Shown one piece after another: positions 11,341 through 22,431 of a stretch of DNA of 64,000 nt; the first letter of the stretch is position 1; each line of letters opens with the position of its first letter. The stretch lies in assembly GCA_018257865.1 (NCBI GenBank), contig JAEUBA010000051.1, positions 62,001-126,000 on the forward strand. The letters are read 5' to 3'. The position numbers and the translations under genes were made by a program. A model generated the notes under the pieces. It did not search any database. It worked only from the letters and a program-made list of their open reading frames with translations, and had not been told where the DNA came from. The DNA comes from Stereocaulon alpinum. Taxonomy: Eukaryota > Ascomycota > Lecanoromycetes > Lecanorales > Stereocaulaceae.

Positions 11341-14235
11341 CTAGACTTCCACTTTAGGTTGTCCGTTCACGCTGCTATGCTGGGGACTGTTCCGTCCACC
11401 GGATCCCTCCATCCGCTTTTCTTCCTCGCCATCGTTATCATAATCTTCGTCAACGTCTATGTCTCTGCGCGCCGATTCGTAATTTTCACGGCGCTCTTCG
11501 CGACCAGTCTCGGATGCGGGTGTCTGCGGTGGAGCCTCGTTCGGAGCCGGCTGATGCATTGATGGCAGGGTCGGAGGATGATGAGCCGCCTCGGACGGAT
11601 GATAGTTCTCATCTGCCCTCCTTTGCTCTTCACGTCGAGCATCAGAAGAACTTCGGCTGTGCCTGACAGGAGGCGATGCTGGTCTGCCATACGGAGATTG
11701 TGCTCTACCACGTGGAGAGCCTGGCCTTGGACGGGGAGATGGTTTCCTATCTGGTGGTGAGGGTCGACGGTGACGAATGTCGTCTAGCCTGCTTCGACTC
11801 TCGCCATTCGTAGGGTGCTTATTAGGCACCTTGTACTCATCTTCAGACTCGTGACCGCGCTTGAAACCAGTAGTCGGTCGATCTTCTCGTTCACGAGCTG
11901 CAGCTTCTGCAGCCGTGAAAGCCGCGGCTGGTGGGGGCGCACCAGCAGCTATGCCAGCTGATTGAGACGTATTAGGATGATGTGGGTAATGTTGCTGTGG
12001 ATAGTTGGGCCCTGGCGAAGATGGTCTGGCTTCTGCTATTGGCCTTATCTCTGGTGGAGGGCTGTCCCCACGTCCAAAAGGTGCACGTGGACCGGGCCCA
12101 ATTTGGCTGCCACCAGTAGCTAGCCTTAGACCGGGATCCGGGGCTCCGTAATTAGGATTAGGGATACGGTTGGAAGCGGTCGGTTGCGTGACAGAAGGCT
12201 GAGGCTGTGGCAGAGCTTGCGGTGCTGAGTACGGTGTTGGGGCATTGTGATTTATAATTAGTGGAGGCGAAGCTCTCCGAATGGGAGTATGACGGTGGGG
12301 TTCTTGATACGGCCTCATTTGTTGGTCTTGACGAGGGCTTACCGGCCTCTGGGAGGGCGGTGGTCGAATCGGGTCCCGCTGATCATACATACTGGCGGGC
12401 TGAGGAGGCGGTTGCTGGGCTGGGGCATCTCCCAGACGCCTATTCCAATCAGGCATTGACCCATTCTGAGTGGGAGCTGGTCCGTGAAGAACTGAAGTAG
12501 GGCCAGTTGGGATGCTCCAATTCGGGCCTGGAGGGGCTCCAACGCCCGCAGCCTGGTACTGCTGAGGATGCACATCTTGTGGCTGAGGAACGTGTTGTTG
12601 GTTGGGCAAGCCCGTAGATTGACCATTATTGCGTAGAAGCTGCAATCGTGCCTTGATATGCATATTGGACGGGTCCAGATCAAACGCACGTTGATATGCG
12701 TCCAACGCATCTGCAGTCTGATTATTGCATGATTCATACTACTTTACGTTAGTCACATAGTCTGCGTATAATCTTCTACGGCGATGACATACCAAAGTGC
12801 CGAGATCGTACCAGACTTCGGAGATGTACGGATTCAGGCGAATTGCTCGGGAGTATGCATCAAGCGCATCCCGGTACTGGTTGATTTGATAGTAAAGAAC
12901 ACCAATAGAGCACCAGAACGTTGGGTTGCGCCCGTCTCGGTAGACTGCTTGCTGATATGCCTCGTATGCTTTAGAGTACTTCTGCTGGGACATGTAACAC
13001 CTTCCGAGAAGGTACCAGCTTTGCGCGTCGGTATTGTCTAAGATTGGTTAGTCTGCGGAGAAGGGCATTGAAACAGGCACAACCTACCTGAGCTGACGGA
13101 CTTCTCCAGATACTCAATTGCTTGCTCCTGGCTGTTGAACAAAGGACTTTCCTGGTGATGCAGCCAGCCGAGCTGCTGCAAGACTTTCGCGTGATTCGGA
13201 TCCCGATCGAGAACCCGTCGATAGGCAGCTTTGGCGGAGTCATACTGGAATTGCAGGTATTAGTAAAGGCTTATAATGGTACTTGGGTAATACATACGTC
13301 TTTCCGCTGTTCATGGACATGACCAATTTGGAACCAAATATCCTCTTCTGTCAAAGGCCTTGGTGGATTTTGAACAATATATTTGAAGCACTTTACGATG
13401 AATCAGCAACGGCGCGCAGTGAAGAAAAGCTAGTGATTTACCTCCAAACTTTGGTCGTATTTCTGCTGCTGCTTGTATATTATTCCGAGACGAAAGTAAA
13501 TCTCATTCGCCTTCTCGAAGTCTGGCTGCATGTGCATGACTTGCGAGAAGGCCTCTTCGGCATGTTCAAGCGAGCCGTAACGGTCATACAGGATGCCAAT
13601 TCCGTACCATAGTTTCGGTTCCTGTCAATGGTGAGGCAGTATAAACGTAGTATAACAGAATACTTACCTTGGGATCTCTAAGATGATAAAGTGCTTGCTG
13701 ATATGCCGCATACGCTTGTTGTAGATCTTCCATCATAAGATAGCAGTGACCTTAATCAGATTAGCTGGATGCGTTGACCAGTGACATGTAGATGTAGCTA
13801 CCCAAACTGCCCCACACTTCGCCATTGCTCTGGTCAAGCTTGAGGATTGTTTGCAGGTACTCGACGGCTCTTGGGAAATTTTCTTTTGTTCTGAGGATGC
13901 AGGAAATCGCATTGAGGGCTTGAATTGATTGACAGTTGTGCCGCAAGGCTTGCTCATAGGCGAAAAGAGCGCCATCAGAATCACTTTGTAGCTCACAAGT
14001 ACTGCCTAAAAAACATGTTAGCTCATACTCTGCAGCTATTGAAACGGTTTGCAGCAAGGTAATTACCTATTCCCAACCATACGCTCTCATTCTGGGAGGC
14101 CAAGTGCGCTGGCGTGATCTTGTGATGTGCTTGCATTGGCATGTGTCCATTGACCTGAGGAGGATGAGCAGCATGCAGTCCGTGATGTAGGTGGAGGCCT
14201 GCTGGAGATGCTGGTGGTTGATGGTGGCTTGCCAT
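11341..14235 (-). CDS. ssn6: general transcriptional corepressor Cyc8/Ssn6 (TPR protein)
   Basis: Partner of the Tup1/RcoA WD40 protein in the global corepressor that DNA-bound repressors recruit in the nucleus. Eight exons on minus: 14235-14067, 14005-13802, 13750-13668, 13621-13442, 13390-13298, 13244-13088, 13037-12793, 12738-11341; total 842 residues. The first ~380 residues are tandem tetratricopeptide repeats, for example EVWGSLGHCYLMMEDLQQAY, KLWYGIGILYDRYGSLEHA and TFWCSIGVLYYQINQYRDAL. The last exon is a Pro/Gln-rich, then Arg/Ser/Glu-rich disordered tail. The His/Pro/Ala-rich start before NESVWLGIG is usual for filamentous-fungal homologs. Every exon break keeps the TPR periodicity, which supports the splicing. 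Seven introns of 46-61 bases are packed into the TPR part, while the tail is a single exon. Confidence 0.95.
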
Positions 14236-16795
14236 GGAAGAAAGCAGAGGAGTGAGGCTGAAGAGCGAAGACGTTTGCCGCGGAGGCAGCGGTCAAGGCC
14301 AAGGCGTAGGCCAGTCTTGCTTTTGTTGATTGACAGACACTGCGTTCCTTAGGCTTAATATGTAGATGGTGAGATGGAAGGTAAAGGGAAGAGGGATAGG
14401 AAAAGGTATAAGCAGGGCGTCATGAAGATTCAAGGGATGACAAGGCAAAGGGTTGCGCGACGACAAGGGGAGAAGGGCGGGAGCGTGAGATCGATAACTT
14501 GGGAACTTTCACCTAATTGCCAAAATATCACTACGGCGAAATTAGCTTCAAGCCATAACTTAGCTCCGGGTGTGAAGGTGTGCCAAAAGTTAGGCTGAAA
14601 AGCCCTAAGAGCGGCGGTACTCTAATTCACTTGCTGGCGGGCCTGCCTGGTTCAGTGGTTCGGCACCACCAGATCCAACGGCTGAACGCCCCGCCCATCA
14701 AAATCGGCGAAATAACTTCCGACACAACTGATCTGCCGACAATTCAATCTGACCCTTTTGCTTTCCTTTTGACTACTACTGCCTTCCTACTCTCACTGAC
14801 AACTCAATTCACCTACACCTACACCTACGTACTTGACACGAGCGATATCATGCATGTCGGACAATCGGAAGTCCATCCAAACAATTTATATTTAGCTCGT
14901 TGCATACGAACCCCGCGTGCACCCTTCCAAGGCTCTTTGTGATGTGGCTACTACTGCGTTTGAGCCGCTTTCGCTATTCGGACTAATCGCATAAATGGGA
15001 AGAAGGACTCCTGTGGGTGGCAAAGCGTGGTGCGTGCTTACTTTCCCGACGGGCCCCAGATCTTCGCTTGCCCAGTGGAGCCAAACAAGCTGATCAGGAT
15101 CTAGCATTTCCTGACTAACCTAGTGTGCGACTCGACCGGGGCGTCCCTTCCATGACCATCTGCATGCGTGCATGTACTTCGCCTGCCCTTTGCGCAAGTA
15201 ACCTTAATTTCCTCGCCTGACAGCGATCCAATAGTATGGCCTCCACCAATAACACCTAGGCTTAAGTGACGTGGGGTGATCATAAGCGGGCTATTCAGCT
15301 CCCAGAAACGGACCCCCGCTCAGACCACGCGCAAATGCATCATCTCGTCAGTACGCCTTCTACGTGCTTCCATATCCCGGCAAGGTCAACTCGTTCTCTT
15401 AACAACAAGAAAGTGCGTTGGTCCATGGAGTCATACTAACGGGAACTTACCGGCAACTCAGTACTATACCTATATCTTGTAGCGAAGTCCGCTATGAGCA
15501 TCTCCCGCTGACTCGCGAAGCGATCGTAGGTGCTTATTATTACCTGCAGGAGCGTTGCTCCTTACCAGATCTTTGGGAGCCAATCGATGTTCAGCTTGCC
15601 TCTATATTCTGCCGGCTTCTTCTTTCGAGGTCAAAGATATGACCAATTCTGTTGAGTGTGGGACAATATGTCAGATTAGATTGTTCGGGCTCATTGTCGA
15701 TGCCTGAAGAAGTCTTGTGCGAATGCCAGAGAATAATGTCACTGGGTATTGGCAGATGTGGACCTCGCGGCTCAGGACCCTGGCTTCAACTCACCCATTG
15801 CACAAACACTCCAAACCCGTCGCAATATCCCATCTCAAATATTGCCGCATCCACACGTCCCAAATTCAGATCATCTCCGTGTTGGCGCACTTCCAGCTCA
15901 ACTGCCCCCGGCAAACGCAAATTCTTAGCGAAACATCTGCAAATATGGGTATATTTCAAATTCCAACCGTCCTGGTGTCAACATGTTTTTCACTCACACC
16001 CTCCCACAAATGGCCGATTACCAGTTCAACTGCCTCTACTCCTGACGTACTACTAATAGAATACTTGTCCACGCGATCATTCTGCATGCTCGCTGTCGTG
16101 CACGTCGGAGCTGGAGATCTTGCGGATGCTCTTGGACCCTGGCTAAGTACCGCATTCTATAGATGACTGAGACAAGGCGCAGCTGTGAACCTCAACTAGC
16201 CCGGGATCTTCATCCTTGAACAACAGCGGTGAGGGTAATCGGATCCAGGATCTACTCTGACCTTGTTTCTTTCGCCTTTCCCTTCCGCTCTGCCGCATCA
16301 TATTTAATTGTACCGATGATGGATGAGACTATCCACATTCCAAAACCTTTATCTTGCTGTTGACTATGTCAGAGCAAGGACAGGAATCATTCTGGCCTCT
16401 GAATTTTGTCACAACTTCTGAAGCAACGAGTGGACAACGAGGTTGTGGTAGACACAGAGGTATTCTAAGGCCTGGCAAGTTTTCCAGCAACTGATCCTCT
16501 TCCGCTACACTAAGCCACCTCTAAATGTGAGGATGGATATGTGATATCAATGTCACATTAGTCGCCTTATCATATCGTCGAGTCTCGGGATGTGTTACGG
16601 CAAGCGCAATCGCTGGACATGCAACACAATGACATGCATATGTAGATTGGCCCACAATGTCAATTGTCAACAGCCGAAGGACATTATTAATTCCTACGGC
16701 AATTGGGCTTACCCCATGGGTGTTTGTTATAGACTGATCGTCCTCTGCATTTATCAGATCCAAAGAAATTCTAACAACGATGCTAATGCTATCAT
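14236..16795. other. long gene-poor interval
   Basis: About 2.5 kb without a supported gene. ORFs up to 149 codons (15717-16166 on +) have no domain, and their composition looks random. The left end is the Ssn6 promoter and leader. A degraded gene too far decayed to recognise cannot be excluded. Confidence 0.45.
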
Positions 16796-17584
16796 CTACT
16801 TGGCTACAACCAACAACCCATAATTTGGCACTCTCAGATAACTCTCTATTTCTTCCATGCTAGAGCCCCCAGGCCCCTCGGCCCTCAGATACCGCTCCGG
16901 CACACTGGTCAAATCCCACGTCACCTCCCCAGTCAACCCAGCTTCCCTCGCCGCAGCCTCATAGACCTCCTTTAATAGCAATCAAAATCCACGGCCCCAA
17001 CCTCGTTATCACCATGCGCATGGAAATACATCCCATCCTGCACATCCTTAGTGAAGAAATAAACCAACCCCCCCAATCCCTCTGGCGGAGGCCGGGCTTG
17101 GAAGTCAGCGTCGACAGCAGCCATTGGATTCTGAGCTGGCACAAGCGTGACGCTTAACGAAGTGCCCGCCGTCCTTAAGATTGAGGGCGATGTTGTGAAA
17201 CATGTCGGCGAGGCCGGCATGATCCGGCGCGTAATTGAGTAACCAGGCGCCAAAGACGAGGTCGAAGGGCCCGCCGGCATAGGAGGTTGGTTTAGTGCAG
17301 TCAGCTACAATGAAGTCGACTGTTGCTTCACTAGATTCAGCGCTGCCCTTCCGCCGGGCCTCCTCGATCATGATTGGCGAGATGTCTACCCCAACTACAG
17401 AGTGAGCGCCACATTTGTGAAAGCAATACGTGTAGAAACCCGATCCGCAGGCGAGCTCAAGAACGCGTGCGTTCTTGACAAAGGGTGCGACGGTGCTGTG
17501 TACGTTTTCATTCTCAATACACGCAATTGACTTTTTACGGATGTAGTCATAGGGGCCTTGGATACTGTCGTATTGAGTTGACAT
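16796..17584 (-). pseudogene. class I SAM-dependent methyltransferase, broken by two compensating frameshifts
   Basis: The first part, starting MSTQYDSIQGPYDYI, contains motif I VLELACGSGFYT, an acidic strand end (VVGVDIS), VDFIVADC and the motif around FDLVFGAWLLNYA, so it is a small-molecule-type methyltransferase. After DGGHFV (about 17152-17160) the conserved reading jumps to another frame (VTLVPAQNP ... HAHGDNEVGAVDFDCY). At about 16971-16980 it returns to the first frame (LLKEVYEAAAREAG ... NYGLLVVAK). One extra base and then one missing base explain this; the total span is exactly 263 codons. No intron of realistic size repairs the first break: the only GT..AG there is 28 bases. As written, translation ends soon after the first break. 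It could be a young pseudogene or two assembly errors. The substrate is unknown. Confidence 0.75.
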
Positions 17585-18642
17585 CGCTGCTGAATGTTCA
17601 AAGAGTAAGAAGTCCCATATGCGATGATGAGCTTCTAGGTACAATAAAGATGGTGACGCTGGCGGCTAGTTGTCTTGTTGAACGCCTTCAAAAGTTGCCT
17701 TGAAGCGATCTCTGGATCATTCTTCTGATACCAAAGTACAGTTATAGAGCGGTACGTTTCCCAAGCTCCAACAGGCGGGGATACACAGGTAGTCTATCAG
17801 TCTTGCCTCAGGGCAAAGTTTACTTGCATTTAAAGGTAGACGTGAGAAGCTACGCAACGGGGACTTCGAACTAACCTGACGTATGTAGTCAGAGGTGGGG
17901 CAAATATTCCGGACACTCTGCGTTAGGATAGGTTGAACGAATGGTCCGCGCACCATGACCCAATAATAGATGAGCTTTATCAGTATGATGAACACGCAGG
18001 AATCCCCTAGGTCGACAAGCCTAGGACCGGGAATGTTCACGCCCTATTCAGCTCCTGGACAGATATAGCGTATTCAGGCTCGTTGTCGAGATCCTTCCTT
18101 CTTAGATTCTTGCAGTGCGAATGCGTGGCACGATTGAGTGCCATTAACCCTGCCAGTGACGTTGTAAATTTGGGGGCAGTGAATATTTGATCTGGGGCCT
18201 CAGATTGTAGGTGCATAAGAGGCTCGCTGCTGCTTCATTGCTCAACGCGTCATTTCTCACAACACAACTCATGCATAGTCCAAGGTAGCCGGATGGACGC
18301 AAGCAATATTATATACGAGCTCAAAAGATATGTAAAGCTTCGCTCCATGCCATCAGTTTACTTGGCCAGCAAATTGAAAGACAACTTTGACAGGAATGGA
18401 AAGTGGACCTCAGGAGACAGCAGCAATGAGGTTGGCGCCCCACCAAAGTTATTGCTTTTTACTGGCCGGAAAATTCTGTGGCTTCAAGTCTACATGACAG
18501 GCTGTTGACATATTCTTTGATGTCTTGGCGCTCAGCCCTACAAGACTCGCTTAGTCTGCCCACTCAAAATTAGTGCTACTGCTCGTGAACATCTTCAACG
18601 CTCGACTTCTACAACTTCAAAGAACCAATCGGACGTTTCATC
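17585..18642. other. interval between the methyltransferase remnant and L3
   Basis: No intact gene. A minus-strand ORF at 17717-18040 begins NIPGPRL, which resembles the proline-rich hinge of fungal cytochromes P450, but the rest is not convincing and a stop lies just upstream. The right end is the L3 promoter; a CCAAT pentamer lies close to its start (about 18625). Confidence 0.4.
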
Positions 18643-19975
18643 ATGTCTCATAGGAAGTTTGAAGCTCCCAGACATGGCTCCTTGGCTTTTCTGCCCCGGA
18701 AGCGTGCCAGCAGGCACCGTGGCAAGGTCAGCTTCTGCCCTCTAAGTGCACTCCGCAGACGCTGACTTCGTCAACCAGGTCAAGAGTTTTCCCAAGGACA
18801 ACCCGAAACAGCCAGTCCACTTGACTGCTGCTATGGGCTATAAAGCTGGCATGACGACCATTGTGCGCGATCTTGACCGTCCGGGTGCGAAGATGCACAA
18901 GAAGGAAATTGTGGAAGCAGTCACTGTCATTGAGACACCACCTGTACGCCTATCTCCATTGTTGTGCTATCTATACTGATAAGGCTTGCAGATGATGGTC
19001 GTTGGCCTTGTTGGCTACATCGAGACTCCCCGCGGCCTGCGTTCCCTCACCACCGTCTGGGCCGAGCATCTCAGCGACGAAGTCAAGCGTCGCTTCTATA
19101 AGAACTGGTACAAGTCAAAGAAGAAGGCATTCACTAAATATGCCAAGAAACACGCAGAGAAATCTGGCCAACCAATCACTCGTGAACTCGAGCGTATCAA
19201 GAAGTATTGTACTGTCGTCCGCATCCTCGCCCATACTCAGATCAGCAAGACACCCCTCAAGCAGAAGAAGGCACATCTGATGGAGATTCAAGTCAATGGA
19301 GGAAGCATAGCGGAAAAGGTCGACTTCGGCAAGGGTCTATTCGAGAAGCCAGTTGAGATTAGCTCGATCTTCGAGAAAGATGAGATGGTGGACGCCATCG
19401 CGGTCACAAAGGGTCACGGATTCCAAGGCGTTACGAGCAGGTGGGGCACCAAAAAACTCCCAAGAAAGACGCACAAGGGTCTTCGCAAGGTCGCCTGTAT
19501 CGGAGCATGGCATCCTTCGCACGTGCAATGGACTGTTGCCCGTGCTGGTCAAGACGGCTATCATCATCGTACTTCGGTCAATCATAAGGTCTACCGTATT
19601 GGGTCTGGAGAGGCAGAGGACAATGCTTCAACAGAATTCGATGTTTCGAAGAAGCAGATCACACCGTAAGTTACCAAGCTCAATACGTTCAAGACATCTG
19701 CTGATCAAATACGTAGTATGGGTGGCTTCGTACGCTACGGTGAGGTAAAGAACGACTTCATTATACTGAAGGGCGCGGTACCCGGTGTCAAGAAGCGAAT
19801 CATCACCCTGCGCAAATCGATGTTCGTACACACAAGCCGGAAAGCATTAGAAAAGGTGGACCTCAAATGGATCGATACGTCATCGAAATTCGGACATGGA
19901 GCCTACCAGACTCCAGCAGAGAAGAAGCAATATCTGGGGACCCTCAAGAAGGATCTCGTTGCTGCTGAGAAATAG
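18643..19975 (+). CDS. rpl3: large-subunit ribosomal protein uL3
   Basis: Structural protein of the cytosolic 60S subunit that reaches toward the peptidyl-transferase centre. Four exons (18643-18726, 18779-18943, 18992-19665, 19717-19975) give 393 residues, the normal eukaryotic length of about 390. Landmarks: start SHRKFEAPRHGSLAFLPRKR, then HLTAAMGYKAGMT, VTKGHGFQGVTSRWGTKKLPRKTHKG, and the tryptophan-finger region IGAWHPSHVQWTVARAGQDGYHHRT, whose His is the one hydroxylated in eukaryotes. The sequence ends VAAEK. The four-residue-codon first exon after ATG and all three introns keep frame. Nothing is unusual. Confidence 0.97.
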
Positions 19976-20254
19976 TCTTCTTGTGCTTGTTTGGTGTTCA
20001 GTATTAGCGAAAACGGCGGAATGTACTTGCATGGCTGGAATGAAGAAATATGTCCTTGAAAGCGAATTGGGATTAGAACTTTCGAATCATACAGTTGCTT
20101 GCCTAACAATCATACTTCAGTGACCTCCTAAGCAGCCGTTCACAGCATCACCAGAGCAGCCCTAATCGATAAGGACTTGACCCTAGTCGTTCAAAGCTAA
20201 ACTCATCCAGTAGCATAGTCGTCACATTAAGCCCAAGAATGCACAAATATTTGA

Positions 20255-21020
20255 ATGACATTTACAATTGCTAGAAGAGCTAATAACAAACCCGTTGGAG
20301 CCTTGCTGAAGCGCGACGAGAGCCAGCGCGCCTTCCTGCGTCATCTTGCAGCACGTGTAATCTTGGTCAACCATCGACCATTTACCCTATTTACCACACT
20401 CACACCTTTCTCGACGCTCTATCGCAAAGCACCATCGCTGGAACGTAGCTCTGCTTCAATCGCTAGACCAAACTATCCCACCAAGTCCCTCTTCCAAACC
20501 AGAATCATGTCCGACGACGCCTACTCCTCCTTCCTTGACAAAGCGAACCAAGATACCGGTGCGAGCAAAGCCTCTACTCAGTCTAAATCAGCATCTACAA
20601 AAGCCGTAGACACAGAGGTGCCGGCAGCGCTACGGAACGTGGAGCAATACTACGTATCGGAAGCGGATGAGCCATTTGAGCCTGTGAGCTTGAAATGGGA
20701 TGGGAAGAATATGCCGAGTGAGAGTACGCAGCTTCCACGTGTATGGTTACGAGATCACGTTTACGGGCACTGATCGGTGTGCAGATGAATTTGGAGAGCT
20801 CATTGGACACAAGGGAGAGGTATCGACTGTCAATACGAAGGAGTTTGATCCCAAGGGTGATTACAAGGAGGTGCTGCAGGCTGTGGAGAAGGCGGGGGAT
20901 GGCAAGACGCGGATCTATAGGCTGGAGACGGGGAAGTCGAGGGCGGAGTATTATGTGGTGGGGTTTGACGGGAAGGGAGGGAGGGTCGTGGGGTTGAAGG
21001 CGAAAGCTGTGGAGAGTTGA
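20255..21020 (+). CDS. NuiA-like (nuclease A inhibitor-like) domain protein
   Basis: Two exons, 20255-20723 and 20785-21020, giving 234 residues from the first ATG or 150 from the internal ATG at 20507 (SDDAYSSFLDKANQ). The C-terminal ~110 residues fit the NuiA fold family: YYVSEADEPFEPVSLKWDG, FGELIGHKG, then TRIYRLETGKSRAEYYVVG and GLKAKAVES. In cyanobacteria the founding member inhibits a sugar-non-specific nuclease; fungal members are uncharacterised as far as I know. The 84-codon stretch before the internal Met is open and Arg/Ser/Thr-rich, so a longer form with a mitochondrial-type leader is possible. Which start is used cannot be told from the sequence. Domain assignment is from motif memory, moderately sure. 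Confidence 0.75.
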
Positions 21021-22431
21021 GAAATAAAGGACACATGAAGGAACTCATTGGGACGTTTCGGATGCATGTGAAGTGAAGATGTCGAATGGGACGGCTCCTC
21101 TTTGGACCAGGGTGGCATCGTTACCTTAGGCAGAAGGTTTCGAGCTCGCATAAACCTTAGGCGACGTGCCCCGTCATACAAGGAACTTCATCCCGGTCTT
21201 AGAATCTTGTAAGCTACCCTGAGATTATTAGATCCAAGCTTTTTAAGAGCAGGCTTCTTGGAAGACTTGGCGGTTTACATGGTATATGCTCGACACTGCG
21301 GTGTTCGAGACAGTGGTGCCTGTACGAGATCATCGCAATCAAGCCATCATTGAAAATGGGCATACGTACGTTCTGGAGTATGTGGGCCTCGAAGACTTCG
21401 GTCGCCGGATGCACCTTAATGAAAGCCGTTGTATCGATAACGAATTATGCAGGGAGAGAAAGTCCTAAAAACGTCGCGTAGAGAGAACCTTCAAATGCAG
21501 AAACGAATCATGAGCCACCAAGTATACTAGCGGACGTCGCTGATCAAGAGAACACACGAACGATGATCGCGCAAATCCTTTAGAGGCTCAGCTGATCTCA
21601 AGACCTGATGTCCTTGTGTTGGTCCTCTGGCTGAATGTGACTGGTGGCAGTCTGGCAGATTGGCAGTAATGGATCGATAGGCCACCAAGCGACAGAAATA
21701 GACATGGAGTCCCCGTTAGGGATAGGCTAGCCGGGTGCTGTGCGCGTACTACGTACTATCTTGTGGCTGCTGCGGGAGGCGAAATCAAAATGAAAAGGAG
21801 ACCAGGAACAAGAGATATTGATCCATGCGTAATCAATCAACGAGTACTCTCCAACGAACATTTCGTACTACAAAATTGTAGATCTGATACAAGTATACAT
21901 CTCTTCCATAGGCTGTGAAAGCCAAAACTGTCTCGTTGTCAAGAGATCGCGGCGAGGGACCCAATTAAGCTAAATTCAGTACTTGCCGCCTCTGACGGAT
22001 GTGCCATAACCTATTAGTCAGCCAAGGGTCAGGATTCGTCGCCCTCAGCAACTCTTGCTTCCGTTGTACGACCATCAAAGACTTTCTAGGATTCCGCTCT
22101 TCTAATATCGAGTACGGTGTTTAATGGCATACAAAGCCGCTTACATTCGTTTTCCACCGTGTTGTTTCTCTTAACGACTCGCGGATCCGTCTGTCGCTAA
22201 TTAAGGAGAAAGACTACGGCGTTCTTGCAGGAAGTCTCAGTCCACCATCAACAAAGAGATCGTTGCAGATTCTGGAACACCAATTGGTTTTGCGAGCGAC
22301 AGAAGCATTTCCGAGAAGAAGGCGGGCCTTCATTCTCAGGCCTTGCCTTCTCCCAATCCTATTGACCGAACTGGCGACTGTGGACAATTTACCCCAACTC
22401 TCGCCTACTACCTCCATCCTCCAACCTCGTC
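21021..22431. other. intergenic region upstream of the Kre6-type gene
   Basis: About 1.4 kb with only short ORFs and no recognisable gene. The right part should hold the promoter and a long leader of the beta-glucan synthesis gene. Confidence 0.5.

Noticed and set aside
15717..16166. 149-codon plus-strand ORF as a gene
   Set aside because: No domain, signal or splice partner, and composition like random translation.
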